Positions 1 to 8,501 of a stretch of 44,200 nt of DNA are shown here, one piece after another. Below the pieces are notes generated by a model, which saw only the letters and a program-made list of their open reading frames with translations, was not told the origin of the DNA and did no database searches. Position 1 is the first letter of the stretch; the number at the start of each line of letters is the position of its first letter. Both the position numbers and the translations under genes were made by a program. The DNA is from Oscillospiraceae bacterium (GTDB taxonomy: Bacteria; Bacillota; Clostridia; Oscillospirales; Oscillospiraceae), in the NCBI GenBank assembly GCA_016292445.1, contig JAEDIN010000005.1:1-44200 (forward strand), written 5' to 3'.

Positions 1-1
1 C

Positions 2-32
2 AAAAATCCTGCACGATTGTGCAGGATTTTTT
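2..32. terminator. Intrinsic terminator at left edge
   Basis: A 13-bp perfect inverted repeat (2-14 with 19-31, loop GATT) has an A-run on its left and a T-run on its right, so it could end transcription in either direction. It most likely terminates a gene that ends just outside the window. Confidence 0.85.
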
Positions 33-108
33 AAGTAATAGGTAAAGGTTAAAAGTGGTGAGGTGAAGAAACAATAGTTTAACTTGCCTGCAATAATCAC
101 AAACGGGC

Positions 109-137
109 TTTTCACAGAGATTATAATAGTGTATAAT
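109..137 (+). promoter_or_regulatory. Probable promoter of the ydj-like operon
   Basis: A perfect TATAAT at 132-137 lies 17 bp after a weak TTTTCA (109-114). A second TATAAT at 122-127 lacks a convincing -35. The predicted start leaves a leader of about 45 nt before the first gene. No SigW-type TGAAAC/CGTA pair was seen, although the related Bacillus operon is SigW-controlled. Confidence 0.5.
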
Positions 138-188
138 CACAGCATATGGTGTGTAGCATCCATTTGCAGACTGCGGAGGGGGCTGAGT

Positions 189-488
189 ATGCGCAGAACA
201 AATCGCAGCGGCAGCTTTGCTGTCTGCCTGCTTATAAATATGCTCCTCAACCTTGAAGGACTCATACCGGCAGGGATTTTGCTCATTTTGCATTTTGCGC
301 TCGGTTGGAAGCTGTGGTATACCTTTGCTGCGGTCGGACTGTGGATTTTATACCTGATGATCTGGATGAGTATTATCGGTTGGGCTGGCTGCTGCGGCAG
401 CACGCCGGATGCTCCGAAGGAGAACAAAAATCCGTATTCAAATAAAAATATAAATATAAAACGGAAGGAGTCGTCATTATGGGACTAA
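189..488 (+). CDS. Small two-helix membrane protein, unknown function
   Basis: This is a 99-residue protein that I do not recognise. The ATG at 189 is preceded by GGAGGGG (175-182); a longer in-frame extension back to 84 has no good ribosome binding site. Two hydrophobic segments (about residues 10-30 and 40-65) suggest a hairpin of transmembrane helices, followed by a charged, Asn/Lys-rich tail of about 30 residues. It is the first gene of the operon and its end overlaps the start of the SPFH gene by 10 bp, so translation is probably coupled. By position it may be a membrane partner of the SPFH or zinc-ribbon proteins, which is inference only. Confidence 0.7.
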   Translation: MRRTNRSGSFAVCLLINMLLNLEGLIPAGILLILHFALGWKLWYTFAAVGLWILYLMIWMSIIGWAGCCGSTPDAPKENKNPYSNKNINIKRKESSLWD

Positions 489-1780
489 TTAAGGCAGGGG
501 TCGGTGCGCTCGGAAGCACTATGGCTGACCAGTGGAAGGAATTTTTCTACTGTGATGCGCTTCCGAACGATGTTCTGATGCGCAAGGGCGAAAAGCGCGT
601 CAGCGGCAGATCCTCCAACACAAAGGGCAGCGACAATGTCATATCTAACGGCTCAGGCATAGCCGTTGCCGACGGACAGTGCATGATAATTGTCGAGCAG
701 GGAAAGATCGTTGAGGTCTGCGCCGAACCGGGCGAATTTACATACAACAGCTCCACCGAGCCGTCGATTTTCGCAGGAAACCTCGGCAGCAGCATTCTCG
801 ACACCTTTAAAACCATCGGTAAGCGTTTCACCTACGGCGGCGATACCGCCAAGGATCAGCGCGTCTACTACTTCAATTTAAAAGAACTTATCGACAATAA
901 ATTCGGCACTCCGAACCCCATCCCGTTCCGTGTGGTGGATTCCAAAATCGGACTGGATATCGATGTATCTGTGCGCTGCTCGGGCGTGTATTCGTATAAG
1001 ATTGCAGATCCTCTGCTGTTTTACACCAATGTCTGCGGAAATGTAGAGCGTGAGTACACCCGTGACGAGCTGGACAGCCAGCTTAAAACCGAGTTTATAA
1101 GTGCCCTGCAGCCGGCATTCGGCAAGCTTTCCGACTTGGAGCTGCGACCTAATCAGATCGTCAGCCACAATGCCGAGCTTGAAAACGCAATGAATGCCGC
1201 ACTGTCGGAGAAGTGGGGCAAACTGCGCGGATTAACGGTCGTAAGCATAGCCCTCGGCTCTGTCACGCTTCCGCCGGAGGATGCGGAGATGATAAAGCAG
1301 GCACAGCGCACCGCAATCATGCGTGACCCCACAATGGCGGCGGCAACTCTCGTCGGCGCACAGGCTGACGCTATGAAAGCGGCGGCATCAAACGAAGGCG
1401 GCGCGATGACAGGCTTTATGGGAATGGGCATGGCGATGAACGCAGGCGGCGGCATGAATGCGCAGAACCTTTTTGCCATGGGGCAGCAACAGCAGTCTCA
1501 GCAGGCGGCAAACGCGTGGCAATGCTCTTGCGGCGCAACGGCTACCGGCAACTTCTGCCCTGAATGCGGCGCAAAGAAACCCTCCGCAGTCGGCTGGACC
1601 TGCTCCTGCGGAGCTGTTAACAAGGGCAAGTTCTGCTCCGACTGCGGTGCAAAAAAGCCTGCCGGTGTACCACAGTATCGCTGCGACAAGTGCGGTTGGG
1701 AGCCTGAAAAGGGAGCAGCTCCTCCGAAATTCTGCCCGGAGTGCGGAGATCCGTTTGACAACGGCGATACAGTGGGCTGA
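479..1780 (+). CDS. SPFH-domain protein with C-terminal zinc ribbons (YdjI-like)
   Basis: This 433-residue protein resembles the Bacillus YdjI / 'virion core protein' family. Residues ~1-300 form the SPFH-type region, beginning with the family-typical stretch rich in DQWKEFFYCDALP and KGEKR. A Met/Gly/Ala/Gln-rich linker (~300-345) follows. The C-terminus carries three short Cys4 zinc ribbons (CSCG..CPECG, CSCG..CSDCG, CDKCG..CPECG). SPFH proteins assemble on membranes into scaffolds; in Bacillus this family sits beside PspA and YdjG/H in an envelope-stress module. AAGGAG lies 8 nt before the ATG. The next gene follows after 28 bp. No PspA homologue is present in the window. The family call is solid; the exact role is not established. 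Confidence 0.88.
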   Translation: MGLIKAGVGALGSTMADQWKEFFYCDALPNDVLMRKGEKRVSGRSSNTKGSDNVISNGSGIAVADGQCMIIVEQGKIVEVCAEPGEFTYNSSTEPSIFAGNLGSSILDTFKTIGKRFTYGGDTAKDQRVYYFNLKELIDNKFGTPNPIPFRVVDSKIGLDIDVSVRCSGVYSYKIADPLLFYTNVCGNVEREYTRDELDSQLKTEFISALQPAFGKLSDLELRPNQIVSHNAELENAMNAALSEKWGKLRGLTVVSIALGSVTLPPEDAEMIKQAQRTAIMRDPTMAAATLVGAQADAMKAAASNEGGAMTGFMGMGMAMNAGGGMNAQNLFAMGQQQQSQQAANAWQCSCGATATGNFCPECGAKKPSAVGWTCSCGAVNKGKFCSDCGAKKPAGVPQYRCDKCGWEPEKGAAPPKFCPECGDPFDNGDTVG

Positions 1781-1808
1781 TAAGCGTAACTCATAAGGAG
1801 AAAGCAAT

Positions 1809-2900
1809 ATGCAAACCTTGCAGGAATATAAATGCCCCTGCTGCGGAGGCGCAATAGCCTTTGACAGCACATTGCAGAAGATGAAGTGTCCTTATTGCGA
1901 CACGGAGTTTGAGATGGAGACGCTCCGAAGCTATGACGACGGACTGCAAAATGCTCAAGACGAAATGCAGTGGGAAACTGCGGCCGGTGAGCAGTGGAAG
2001 GACGGAGAGACAGACGGACTTCGCTCCTACATCTGCAACTCCTGCGGCGGTGAGATCGTGGGAGATGAGAGCACGGCGGCGACCTCCTGCCCCTTCTGCG
2101 GCAATCCCGTGGTGATGATGGGGCAGCTTTCGGGTGCACTCAAGCCTGATGTTGTTATACCGTTTAAGCTCGATAAAAAGGCAGCAAAAGAGGGGCTTCT
2201 GAAGCACCTGAGCGGCAAGCGGCTTGTACCCAAGGTTTTCAAGGACGAAAACCACATTGACGAGATAAAGGGTGTGTATGTCCCGTTCTGGCTGTTTGAC
2301 ACCGATGCAGATGCGCAGGTGCGCTACCGCACGACCAGACTGCGTGTATGGAGCGACAGCAACTATGATTACACCGAAACGAGCCACTTTCTTGTGCGCC
2401 GCGGCGGAAGCATAGGCTTTGAGCATGTGCCGGTTGACGGCTCAACGAAAATGGCGGACGATTTGATGGAATCCATTGAGCCGTATGACTTTTCCGAAGC
2501 GGTGGATTTCCAAACGGCGTATCTGGCGGGTTTTTTCGCAGATAAATACGATGTCACAGCCGAGCAGAGCATTGAGCGCGCAAACGAGCGCGTCAAGCGT
2601 TCGGCGGAGGAGGCTTTTGCCTCGACCGTTCAGGGCTACGATACCGTAACTACGGAGAGCAGTCACATTCAGCTAAGCAACGGCAGGGCAAAATACGCTC
2701 TTTATCCGGTGTGGCTTCTCACCACCGCATGGAACGGAAACAAGTATACCTTTGCCATGAACGGACAAACAGGCAAATTTGTCGGCGACCTGCCGGTGGA
2801 TAAATCGGCGGCTGCAAAGTGGACTCTCGGTCTGTCCGCAGCCTTCAGCGTAGTAACCTACGGTGTGGTCAACCTGCTGCACGCTTTAGGCGTGATGTGA
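1809..2900 (+). CDS. Zinc-ribbon membrane-associated protein (YdjG-like)
   Basis: This 363-residue protein has two zinc-ribbon knuckle pairs near the N-terminus: CPCCGG..CPYC at about residues 9-30 and CNSCGG..CPFCG at about 75-97. The central ~200 residues are of the type annotated 'TFIIB-type zinc ribbon-containing protein', related to Bacillus YdjG. The last ~30 residues are hydrophobic and probably form a C-terminal membrane anchor. AAGGAGA precedes the ATG. It sits 12 bp upstream of the TPM-domain gene, which matches the Bacillus ydjG-ydjH-ydjI grouping in a different order. In Bacillus these proteins help place PspA at the membrane; whether they do the same here is inference. Confidence 0.82.
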   Translation: MQTLQEYKCPCCGGAIAFDSTLQKMKCPYCDTEFEMETLRSYDDGLQNAQDEMQWETAAGEQWKDGETDGLRSYICNSCGGEIVGDESTAATSCPFCGNPVVMMGQLSGALKPDVVIPFKLDKKAAKEGLLKHLSGKRLVPKVFKDENHIDEIKGVYVPFWLFDTDADAQVRYRTTRLRVWSDSNYDYTETSHFLVRRGGSIGFEHVPVDGSTKMADDLMESIEPYDFSEAVDFQTAYLAGFFADKYDVTAEQSIERANERVKRSAEEAFASTVQGYDTVTTESSHIQLSNGRAKYALYPVWLLTTAWNGNKYTFAMNGQTGKFVGDLPVDKSAAAKWTLGLSAAFSVVTYGVVNLLHALGVM

Positions 2901-2912
2901 GGAGGCAAAGAT

Positions 2913-3710
2913 ATGAAAAAGAGATTATTTGCCATTATTTTTGCCCTCATTTTCTGCCTGTGCACCGCAGCGCCGGCGTTTGCGGCTAAGCCACCTCTTA
3001 TAAATGACGGGGCAGAGCTGGTTGACGAAAGCGATGAAACCGCACTTTTGCTGAAGCTCAATGAGATAAGTCAGCGTCAGCAGATGGATATTGTTATAGT
3101 GACCACCGAGGATCTGCACGGCTATGCCACGGCAACGGAATGTGCCGATGAGCTGTACGAATACTGTGGCTTCGGCTACGGTGAAAACAAAGACGGCATT
3201 TTGTTTCTTGTCTCCATGGCAGACCGTGACTGGGCGATATCTACCTGCGGTTATGCCATAGATGTTTTTACCGATGACGGACTTGATTACATTTCCGACA
3301 CAATAGTACCGTACCTGTCCGACGGCGATTATGCTGCGGCATTCGACCGCTTTGCGGAGCTGTGCGATGAGTATTGTACGCAGGCAGAAAACGGCGAGCC
3401 GTATGACGGCAGAAATCTTCCCCGTGAGCCTCTGTCTTTAATGTGGATACCCATTTCCATAGTTATCGGCGTGGTTATTGCACTGATAGTTGTCGCCTGC
3501 ATGAAGGCGAAGCTCAAGACCGTGCGCTATCAGGCGGAGGCATCGAGCTATGTGAAATCCGGCAGCATGGATGTAAGCGAAAGCAGTGATTTGTTCCTTT
3601 ATATGACCCTCTCACGCAGGGCAAGACCGAAGGACAACGACTCGGGCGGCAGCAGCACCCACTTTTCATCCTCCGGTACCTTGCACGGCGGCAGCAGCGG
3701 AAAATTCTGA
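2913..3710 (+). CDS. TPM-domain membrane protein (YdjH-like)
   Basis: This 265-residue protein has a signal peptide (residues ~1-24, ending AFAA) and an extracytoplasmic TPM domain (~25-160; formerly DUF477, which includes Psb32 and YgcG). A transmembrane helix follows at about 172-195 and then a cytoplasmic tail. The tail ends in a Ser/Gly-rich stretch finishing GGSSGKF, a common ending in this family. TPM domains bind metal or act as phosphatase-like modules in photosystem repair; the bacterial role is unclear. GGAGG lies 10 nt before the ATG. It closes the operon, and a strong terminator starts 12 bp after the stop. Confidence 0.85.
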   Translation: MKKRLFAIIFALIFCLCTAAPAFAAKPPLINDGAELVDESDETALLLKLNEISQRQQMDIVIVTTEDLHGYATATECADELYEYCGFGYGENKDGILFLVSMADRDWAISTCGYAIDVFTDDGLDYISDTIVPYLSDGDYAAAFDRFAELCDEYCTQAENGEPYDGRNLPREPLSLMWIPISIVIGVVIALIVVACMKAKLKTVRYQAEASSYVKSGSMDVSESSDLFLYMTLSRRARPKDNDSGGSSTHFSSSGTLHGGSSGKF

Positions 3711-3721
3711 TAGAAAAGATT

Positions 3722-3748
3722 AACGGCACACCAAGCGGTGTGCCGTTT
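3722..3748. terminator. Bidirectional terminator between convergent genes
   Basis: An 11-bp perfect stem (3722-3732 with 3737-3747, loop AAGC) ends in TTTT on the plus strand. It separates the TPM gene from the convergent ferredoxin gene and can serve both. Confidence 0.85.
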
Positions 3749-3753
3749 TGCTG

Positions 3754-4539
3754 TCAGTCTATATGTATCAGTGTCTGCATGAGGTCTGTTGCTTTAACGT
3801 TGGGGTTGTGGTAATGCTCGCGCTTTTGCGTTTTCTTGCCCATGTAAATTGACTCGGTCGGGCAGTATTGCAGACAGCCTAAGCACTGAATGCAGTTTGC
3901 ACCGAATACGGGCTTTCCGTCAACATATTTGATGTTACCCTTAGGGCAGAGCTTTGCGCACTGACCGCAGGATTCGCAGGTGTCCTTGTTAACTGCAAGC
4001 TTCTGGGCCTTTTTGACGACAAGCTTGGGCCATGCCTTGCTCTCAACTGCGTTAAACGGATTGCAAGGAGGAGCTTTTTCGGTGACTTTGCCTGCCAAAA
4101 TCTCCTTTGCGATTTTTACCGCGAGCTTTTCACTGCGCTTCTGCGCAAATTTGGGAGGGACAGGCGGCAACATCATGGTGTGAGGGAACAGCCAGATGCA
4201 GGAACACTGATGCGTCGTGCCTTTCCAATAATCCAAGTGATGTATCTTGTTTAGCTTATAAAGACCCGTGCCAAGATAGCTTGCCGACTGGCTGATGCCG
4301 AAAACATATGCGTCAGGGCTTATCTTTACGCTTTTCATATATTCCTCAAGTCCTTCGGGCAGACCGCCGCCGTGGCATGGAAAAACAAAGCCTACTCTTT
4401 TAGCCGCCGTTGCGTCGGTGACGACAGGCTCGGAGCGCATCATTACGATATCGGTGTCTCCGAGGACCTTTGCGAGATTTTGTGCAAAATCAAGGCAATT
4501 ACCCGTTCCGGAAAAGCAGTAAATAATATTGGTGCTCAT
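3754..4539 (-). CDS. EFR1 family ferredoxin (flavodoxin-like domain plus 2x[4Fe-4S])
   Basis: The N-terminal ~170 residues form a flavodoxin-like domain with the phosphate-loop signature FSGTGNCLDFA. The C-terminal part has two ferredoxin clusters, CESCGQCAKLCP and CIQCLGCLQYCP, giving eight cysteines for two [4Fe-4S] centres. This architecture is the EFR1 family, an electron-transfer protein typical of anaerobic Clostridia; its partner is not known. I chose the third of three clustered Met codons (4539) because AAAGGA lies at the right distance from it; longer forms start at 4548 or 4557. The gene is divergent from the TetR/MATE operon and shares an interlocked promoter with it, so it may be in the same regulon. 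Confidence 0.88.
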   Translation of the reverse strand: MSTNIIYCFSGTGNCLDFAQNLAKVLGDTDIVMMRSEPVVTDATAAKRVGFVFPCHGGGLPEGLEEYMKSVKISPDAYVFGISQSASYLGTGLYKLNKIHHLDYWKGTTHQCSCIWLFPHTMMLPPVPPKFAQKRSEKLAVKIAKEILAGKVTEKAPPCNPFNAVESKAWPKLVVKKAQKLAVNKDTCESCGQCAKLCPKGNIKYVDGKPVFGANCIQCLGCLQYCPTESIYMGKKTQKREHYHNPNVKATDLMQTLIHID

Positions 4540-4568
4540 GGTTATCATTCCTTTCATGTGATGGTGCT

Positions 4569-4607
4569 ATTGTATAATATAAAAAGTTATGGTACAATAG
4601 TACCGTA
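4569..4607. promoter_or_regulatory. Interlocked divergent promoters with TetR-type operator
   Basis: On the plus strand TTGTAT (4570-4575) and TACAAT (4593-4598) are 17 bp apart. On the minus strand TTGTAC (4597-4592) and TACAAT (4574-4569) are also 17 bp apart, so each -35 overlaps the other promoter's -10. A near-perfect palindrome at 4588-4607 (core GGTAC-AATA-GTACC) covers the plus -10 and the minus -35. It is the likely operator for the adjacent TetR-family regulator. A related half site, GTAC, recurs at 4614-4617. Confidence 0.65.
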
Positions 4608-4631
4608 AGATGTAGTACAACGGAGGGCAAA

Positions 4632-5195
4632 ATGTATCACATCAAAAAAGATAAACGGGCCCATGCGTCGGCAGAACTCATATGCTCCGGGCTGCTTGAG
4701 CTAATAAAAACCGTGCCGTTTGAACAGATAACGATAAGCGATATTCAGCGGGTGTCCACCGTGAGCCGCTCAACATTTTACCGCAATTTCGACTGCATCG
4801 AGGATGTGCTCATGCTTTTGTGCGACAGAAATTTCGACGCAGCGTTAAAAAGAGCGGAGGAGACGGGCGAGGAGATACGGATAGCCGTGTTTCGCTACTG
4901 GTTTGAAAATGTAAGTCTCCTTGAAACGATTGTCAAAATACACCGAACGGATATACTTGTTGAGAGTCTGCGGCGAAGCGAGCAGATAAAGCTGAAGTTC
5001 AGACCATATATTAAGGATGAAACGGTTTTTGATTACTTTTCCGGGGTAATAGCGTCTGTCATGGTGGGCATATTGTCCACTTGGATTGAGCACGGAAAAG
5101 TAGAAAGCGAGGAGGAAGTTCTGCGCTATACACAGAAGGTGTTTGCAAAACTTGTTACCCTCGGCATAATGGGAAAGTACAGGATGAGAAAATGA
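4632..5195 (+). CDS. TetR/AcrR family transcriptional regulator
   Basis: This 187-residue protein has an N-terminal TetR-type helix-turn-helix at about residues 10-60. The pattern VPFEQITISDIQ followed by VSRSTFYRNF with a Phe/Tyr-rich third helix is typical. The C-terminal ligand-binding domain is all-helical and not diagnostic. GGAGGG lies 6 nt before the ATG. The stop codon overlaps the start of the MATE transporter (ATGA), so the two are co-translated; it very likely represses its own efflux operon and perhaps the divergent EFR1 gene through the palindrome at 4588-4607. The inducer is unknown. Confidence 0.9.
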   Translation: MYHIKKDKRAHASAELICSGLLELIKTVPFEQITISDIQRVSTVSRSTFYRNFDCIEDVLMLLCDRNFDAALKRAEETGEEIRIAVFRYWFENVSLLETIVKIHRTDILVESLRRSEQIKLKFRPYIKDETVFDYFSGVIASVMVGILSTWIEHGKVESEEEVLRYTQKVFAKLVTLGIMGKYRMRK

Positions 5196-6574
5196 AAACA
5201 ACGGATAAAGCAGAACTCTTTGAAACAAGCCCGATACCCATTGCGGTAACAAAGCTGTGCATACCGACGGTGCTGGCGTCGCTGGTTATGGTTTTATATA
5301 ATCTTGCAGACACCTTTTTTGTCGGCGAGCTTGACAGCGCGGTACAGAACGCAGGCGTAACCCTTGTTGCGCCGATTTTGCTAGCGTTCAATGCGGTGAA
5401 CAATCTTTTCGGTGTCGGAACATCCAGCAAAATGAGCCGCGCCCTCGGCAGTAGGGACTACGACACCGTGTACAGAAGCTCGGCATTCGGCTTTTACTCT
5501 GCGCTGTTTTTCAGCATAGTCATGGCGATAGGCTGCACCTTGTTCAAGGCACCGCTTATGAGGCTGCTCGGCGCAGACGATCAGACATGGCAAACTACTT
5601 CGGACTATTTCTTCTGGACAGTCACCTGCGGTGCTGTGCCGGCTATCATGAATGTGGTCATATCCTACCTTGTGCGTGCCGAGGGCGAAGCTCTCCACGC
5701 CAGTGTGGGTATGATGAGCGGCTGTGTTTTGAACATCATACTCGACCCCGTCTTCATACTGCCGTGGGGACTTGATATGGGAGCGGCGGGAGCGGGTCTT
5801 GCGACCTTTGTGTCAAACTGCTTTGCCTGCGTGTACTTCCTCGTCATCCTGTACCTAAAGCGCAGCACGACCTATGTGTGCACAAATCCGAAAAAGTTCT
5901 CCTTCCGCAAGGAAATTGCAAAGGATATTTGCGTTGTCGGCATTCCTGCATCGATACAGAACCTGCTCAATGTAACGGGAATGACCATACTCAACAACTT
6001 TACCGCAGCATATAACAGTGCCGCTGCGGTTGCGGCAATGGGCATTTCCCACAAGATAAGCCTTGTGCCCATGTATTGCACGATGGGTCTGTCGCAGGGA
6101 ATAATGCCGCTTATCAGCTATAACTACGCATCGGGCAATATAAAGCGCATGAAGCAGTCAATCTCCTTTACGACGAAGATCTCGATGGGCTTAATCGTAA
6201 TGCTTGCGGCACTTCTATATTTCGGTTCGGGTGCTGTCACGGCGGCATTTTTGAACGAACCGGAGGTCGTTGGCTACGGCACACGCTTTCTGCGGGGAAT
6301 GAGCCTTGCGCTTCCGTTTTTGTGCTTTGACTTTGTTGCGGTCGCGGTGTTTCAGGCCTGCGGCATGGGAGGCAAATCGCTTGTGTTTGCGATTTTGAGA
6401 AAGCTCGTTCTCGAAATACCCGCACTGTTTGTGCTCGATAAGCTGTATCCGCTGTACGGTCTTGCCTATGCGCAGCTCGCATCCGAGGTAGTTCTTGCGG
6501 CAGCGGCGGCGATAGTGCTTGCGAAAATGTTCCGCAGGCTACAAAACGAGCAAAAAGGAGAGCTGAATGGCTGA
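5192..6574 (+). CDS. MATE family efflux transporter
   Basis: This 460-residue protein has about twelve hydrophobic segments, the usual length and topology for MATE (NorM/DinF-like) sodium- or proton-coupled exporters of drugs and metabolites. The N-terminus (PIAVTKLCIPTVLASLVMVLYNLADTFFVG) matches the family pattern of helix 1 with LYNLADTFFVG. The start overlaps the tetR stop by 4 bp, pointing to a regulator-pump operon. The stop overlaps the following rRNA methyltransferase start by 8 bp, so readthrough into housekeeping genes is likely. The substrate cannot be told from sequence. Confidence 0.93.
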   Translation: MKTTDKAELFETSPIPIAVTKLCIPTVLASLVMVLYNLADTFFVGELDSAVQNAGVTLVAPILLAFNAVNNLFGVGTSSKMSRALGSRDYDTVYRSSAFGFYSALFFSIVMAIGCTLFKAPLMRLLGADDQTWQTTSDYFFWTVTCGAVPAIMNVVISYLVRAEGEALHASVGMMSGCVLNIILDPVFILPWGLDMGAAGAGLATFVSNCFACVYFLVILYLKRSTTYVCTNPKKFSFRKEIAKDICVVGIPASIQNLLNVTGMTILNNFTAAYNSAAAVAAMGISHKISLVPMYCTMGLSQGIMPLISYNYASGNIKRMKQSISFTTKISMGLIVMLAALLYFGSGAVTAAFLNEPEVVGYGTRFLRGMSLALPFLCFDFVAVAVFQACGMGGKSLVFAILRKLVLEIPALFVLDKLYPLYGLAYAQLASEVVLAAAAAIVLAKMFRRLQNEQKGELNG

Positions 6575-7367
6575 AATAATTGAAATCAAAGAACTTTCTG
6601 CGCCGGAGCTTGAGCCGTTTGCAAAGCTCACCGAGGTGCAGCTTCGCCGCCGCACAGAACCGGAAAAGGGGCTGTTTATAGCGGAAAGCACAAAGGTGAT
6701 AGAGTATGCCCTTAACTTCGGCTGCGAGCCTTTGGCGTTTCTCATGGAGCGAAGGCACATAGCGGGTCAGGCAAGCAAAATAATTGCCGCCTGCAAGGGC
6801 GTTCCGGTATATACCGCAGACAGCGAAGTGCTTGCCGGTCTCACGGGCTTTGAGCTTACTCGCGGAGTTCTGTGCGCAATGCGCCGCCCTAAGCTCCCGA
6901 CGGTGCAGGAGGTGTGCCGCAATGCTCGGAGAATAGCGGTGCTCGAGGGCTTGGCAGACCCGACGAATGTCGGAGCTGTATTCCGCAGTGCGGCAGCCCT
7001 CGGCATTGACGCCGTTTGCCTTACCGACACCTGCTGCGACCCCTTGTACCGCAGAGCCGTCAGAGTAAGTATGGGTACGGTTTTTCAAATTCCGTGGACG
7101 AGGATAGACAGTGTTTTGCAGCTTAAGGCGATGGGCTTTAAAACTGCCGCAATGGCGCTTTCCGACAACTCCGTCAGCATCGAAGACCCCAAACTATGCT
7201 CCGAAGAAAGGCTTGCAATAATAATCGGCAACGAGGGCAGGGGACTTTCCGCCGAAACCGTCTCATCGAGCGATTATACGGTGAAAATACCCATGTCACA
7301 CGGTGTGGACTCGCTCAACGCGGCATCGGCTGCCGCCGTGGCATTCTGGCAGCTCAGAATACGCTGA
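6567..7367 (+). CDS. TrmH/SpoU family RNA 2'-O-methyltransferase
   Basis: This 266-residue protein has the two-part layout of SpoU rRNA/tRNA ribose methyltransferases. An N-terminal substrate-binding region (~1-105) is followed by a C-terminal SPOUT knot domain with motif 1 EGLADPTNVGAVFRSAAALG, motif 2 IIIGNEGRGLS and motif 3 IPMSHGVDSLNAASAAAVAFW. It transfers a methyl group from SAM to a ribose 2'-OH; the exact site cannot be read from sequence. AAAGGAG precedes the ATG, which lies inside the end of the MATE gene. It may therefore be expressed with the efflux operon, although a separate promoter for prfA follows. Confidence 0.93.
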   Translation: MAEIIEIKELSAPELEPFAKLTEVQLRRRTEPEKGLFIAESTKVIEYALNFGCEPLAFLMERRHIAGQASKIIAACKGVPVYTADSEVLAGLTGFELTRGVLCAMRRPKLPTVQEVCRNARRIAVLEGLADPTNVGAVFRSAAALGIDAVCLTDTCCDPLYRRAVRVSMGTVFQIPWTRIDSVLQLKAMGFKTAAMALSDNSVSIEDPKLCSEERLAIIIGNEGRGLSAETVSSSDYTVKIPMSHGVDSLNAASAAAVAFWQLRIR

Positions 7368-7372
7368 TTGGA

Positions 7373-7401
7373 TTTACAGATGGCTCGTAATGTGTTATTA
7401 T
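7373..7401 (+). promoter_or_regulatory. Probable promoter of prfA
   Basis: TTTACA (7373-7378) and TATTAT (7396-7401) are 17 bp apart, and the -10 is preceded by TGT as an extended -10 element. It lies in the 63-bp gap ahead of prfA. Confidence 0.6.
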
Positions 7402-7430
7402 AAAGCATTATTATGAATTTGGAGTAAGCT

Positions 7431-8495
7431 ATGCTCGATAGGTTAAAACAGCTCGACAATAAATATAACGAGATACAGCAGCGCATGGAGTCCGGCGAGA
7501 TATTCGCAGACCCGACTGCATACACCAAATGCGCCAAGGAGCTTAAGGAGCTTGAGCCGATAGTTCTCTGCTACCGGGAGTATTGCTCCTGCCAAAAGCA
7601 AATGAGCGATGCGCAGGAGCTTATGTCCGACCCGGAATTCAAGGAGCTTGCGCAGGAGGAGTATTCCGAGGCAAAGTCTAAGCTCGAGGAGCTCGAAGAA
7701 AAGCTCAAGATATTGCTTTTGCCCAAAGACCCGAACGACAGCCGTAATGTCATTATGGAGATACGAGGCGGTGTAGGCGGCGAGGAAAGCTCACTGTTTG
7801 CATATGACCTATTCCGAATGTATTCGATGTACGCCGAGCGCAAGGGCTGGAAAATTGATGTCGTCAATCTTAACGAAACGGAGCTGGGCGGCATCAAGGA
7901 GATAAGCTTCGTCGTAGAGGGCGAGGGAGCATATTCAAGGCTCAAGTTTGAAGCCGGCGGACACAGGGTGCAGCGCGTGCCGGAGACCGAATCCGGCGGT
8001 AGGATACACACCTCGGCGGCTACCGTGGCAGTCTTGCCGGAGGCGGAGGAGGTCGAGTTTGAGATAAACCCGAACGATCTGCAAATCGACACCTACCGTT
8101 CCTCGGGTGCAGGCGGCCAGCATGTCAATAAGACCGAGAGTGCGATCAGAATAACGCATCTCCCAACCGGAGTGGTGGTCGAGTGCCAGGATGAGCGAAG
8201 CCAGTATAAAAACAAGGACAGGGCGATGAAAATTCTCCGCTCCAAGCTCTACGAGGCAGAGCAGGCTAAGCAGCAGGCGGCGATAGCAGCCGAGAGGAAA
8301 AGTCAGGTCGGCTCGGGCGACAGGAGCGACAGAGTTCGCACCTATAACTTCCCCCAAAACCGCGTCACCGACCACAGGCTGACCGGCGATATAAGAAACT
8401 TTAACATTGCAAATGTTATAAACGGCGACTTAGACCCGATAATTGACGCGCTTGTTACGGCGGACAGGGCGGAAAAGCTCAAAAACCGGACATAA
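7431..8495 (+). CDS. prfA: Peptide chain release factor 1
   Basis: This 354-residue protein is full length for RF1. It recognises UAA and UAG stop codons and triggers peptide release. The catalytic GGQ is at residues 228-230 within GAGGQHVNKTESAIR. The stop-codon reading tripeptide is PET (in RVPETES), which fits RF1 (PxT) and not RF2 (SPF). TTGGAG precedes the ATG. In most Firmicutes prmC, whose product methylates the GGQ glutamine, is next to prfA; here it is not adjacent and the following gene is a Sua5-CoaE fusion. Confidence 0.97.
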   Translation: MLDRLKQLDNKYNEIQQRMESGEIFADPTAYTKCAKELKELEPIVLCYREYCSCQKQMSDAQELMSDPEFKELAQEEYSEAKSKLEELEEKLKILLLPKDPNDSRNVIMEIRGGVGGEESSLFAYDLFRMYSMYAERKGWKIDVVNLNETELGGIKEISFVVEGEGAYSRLKFEAGGHRVQRVPETESGGRIHTSAATVAVLPEAEEVEFEINPNDLQIDTYRSSGAGGQHVNKTESAIRITHLPTGVVVECQDERSQYKNKDRAMKILRSKLYEAEQAKQQAAIAAERKSQVGSGDRSDRVRTYNFPQNRVTDHRLTGDIRNFNIANVINGDLDPIIDALVTADRAEKLKNRT

Positions 8496-8501
8496 TAGAA
8501 T

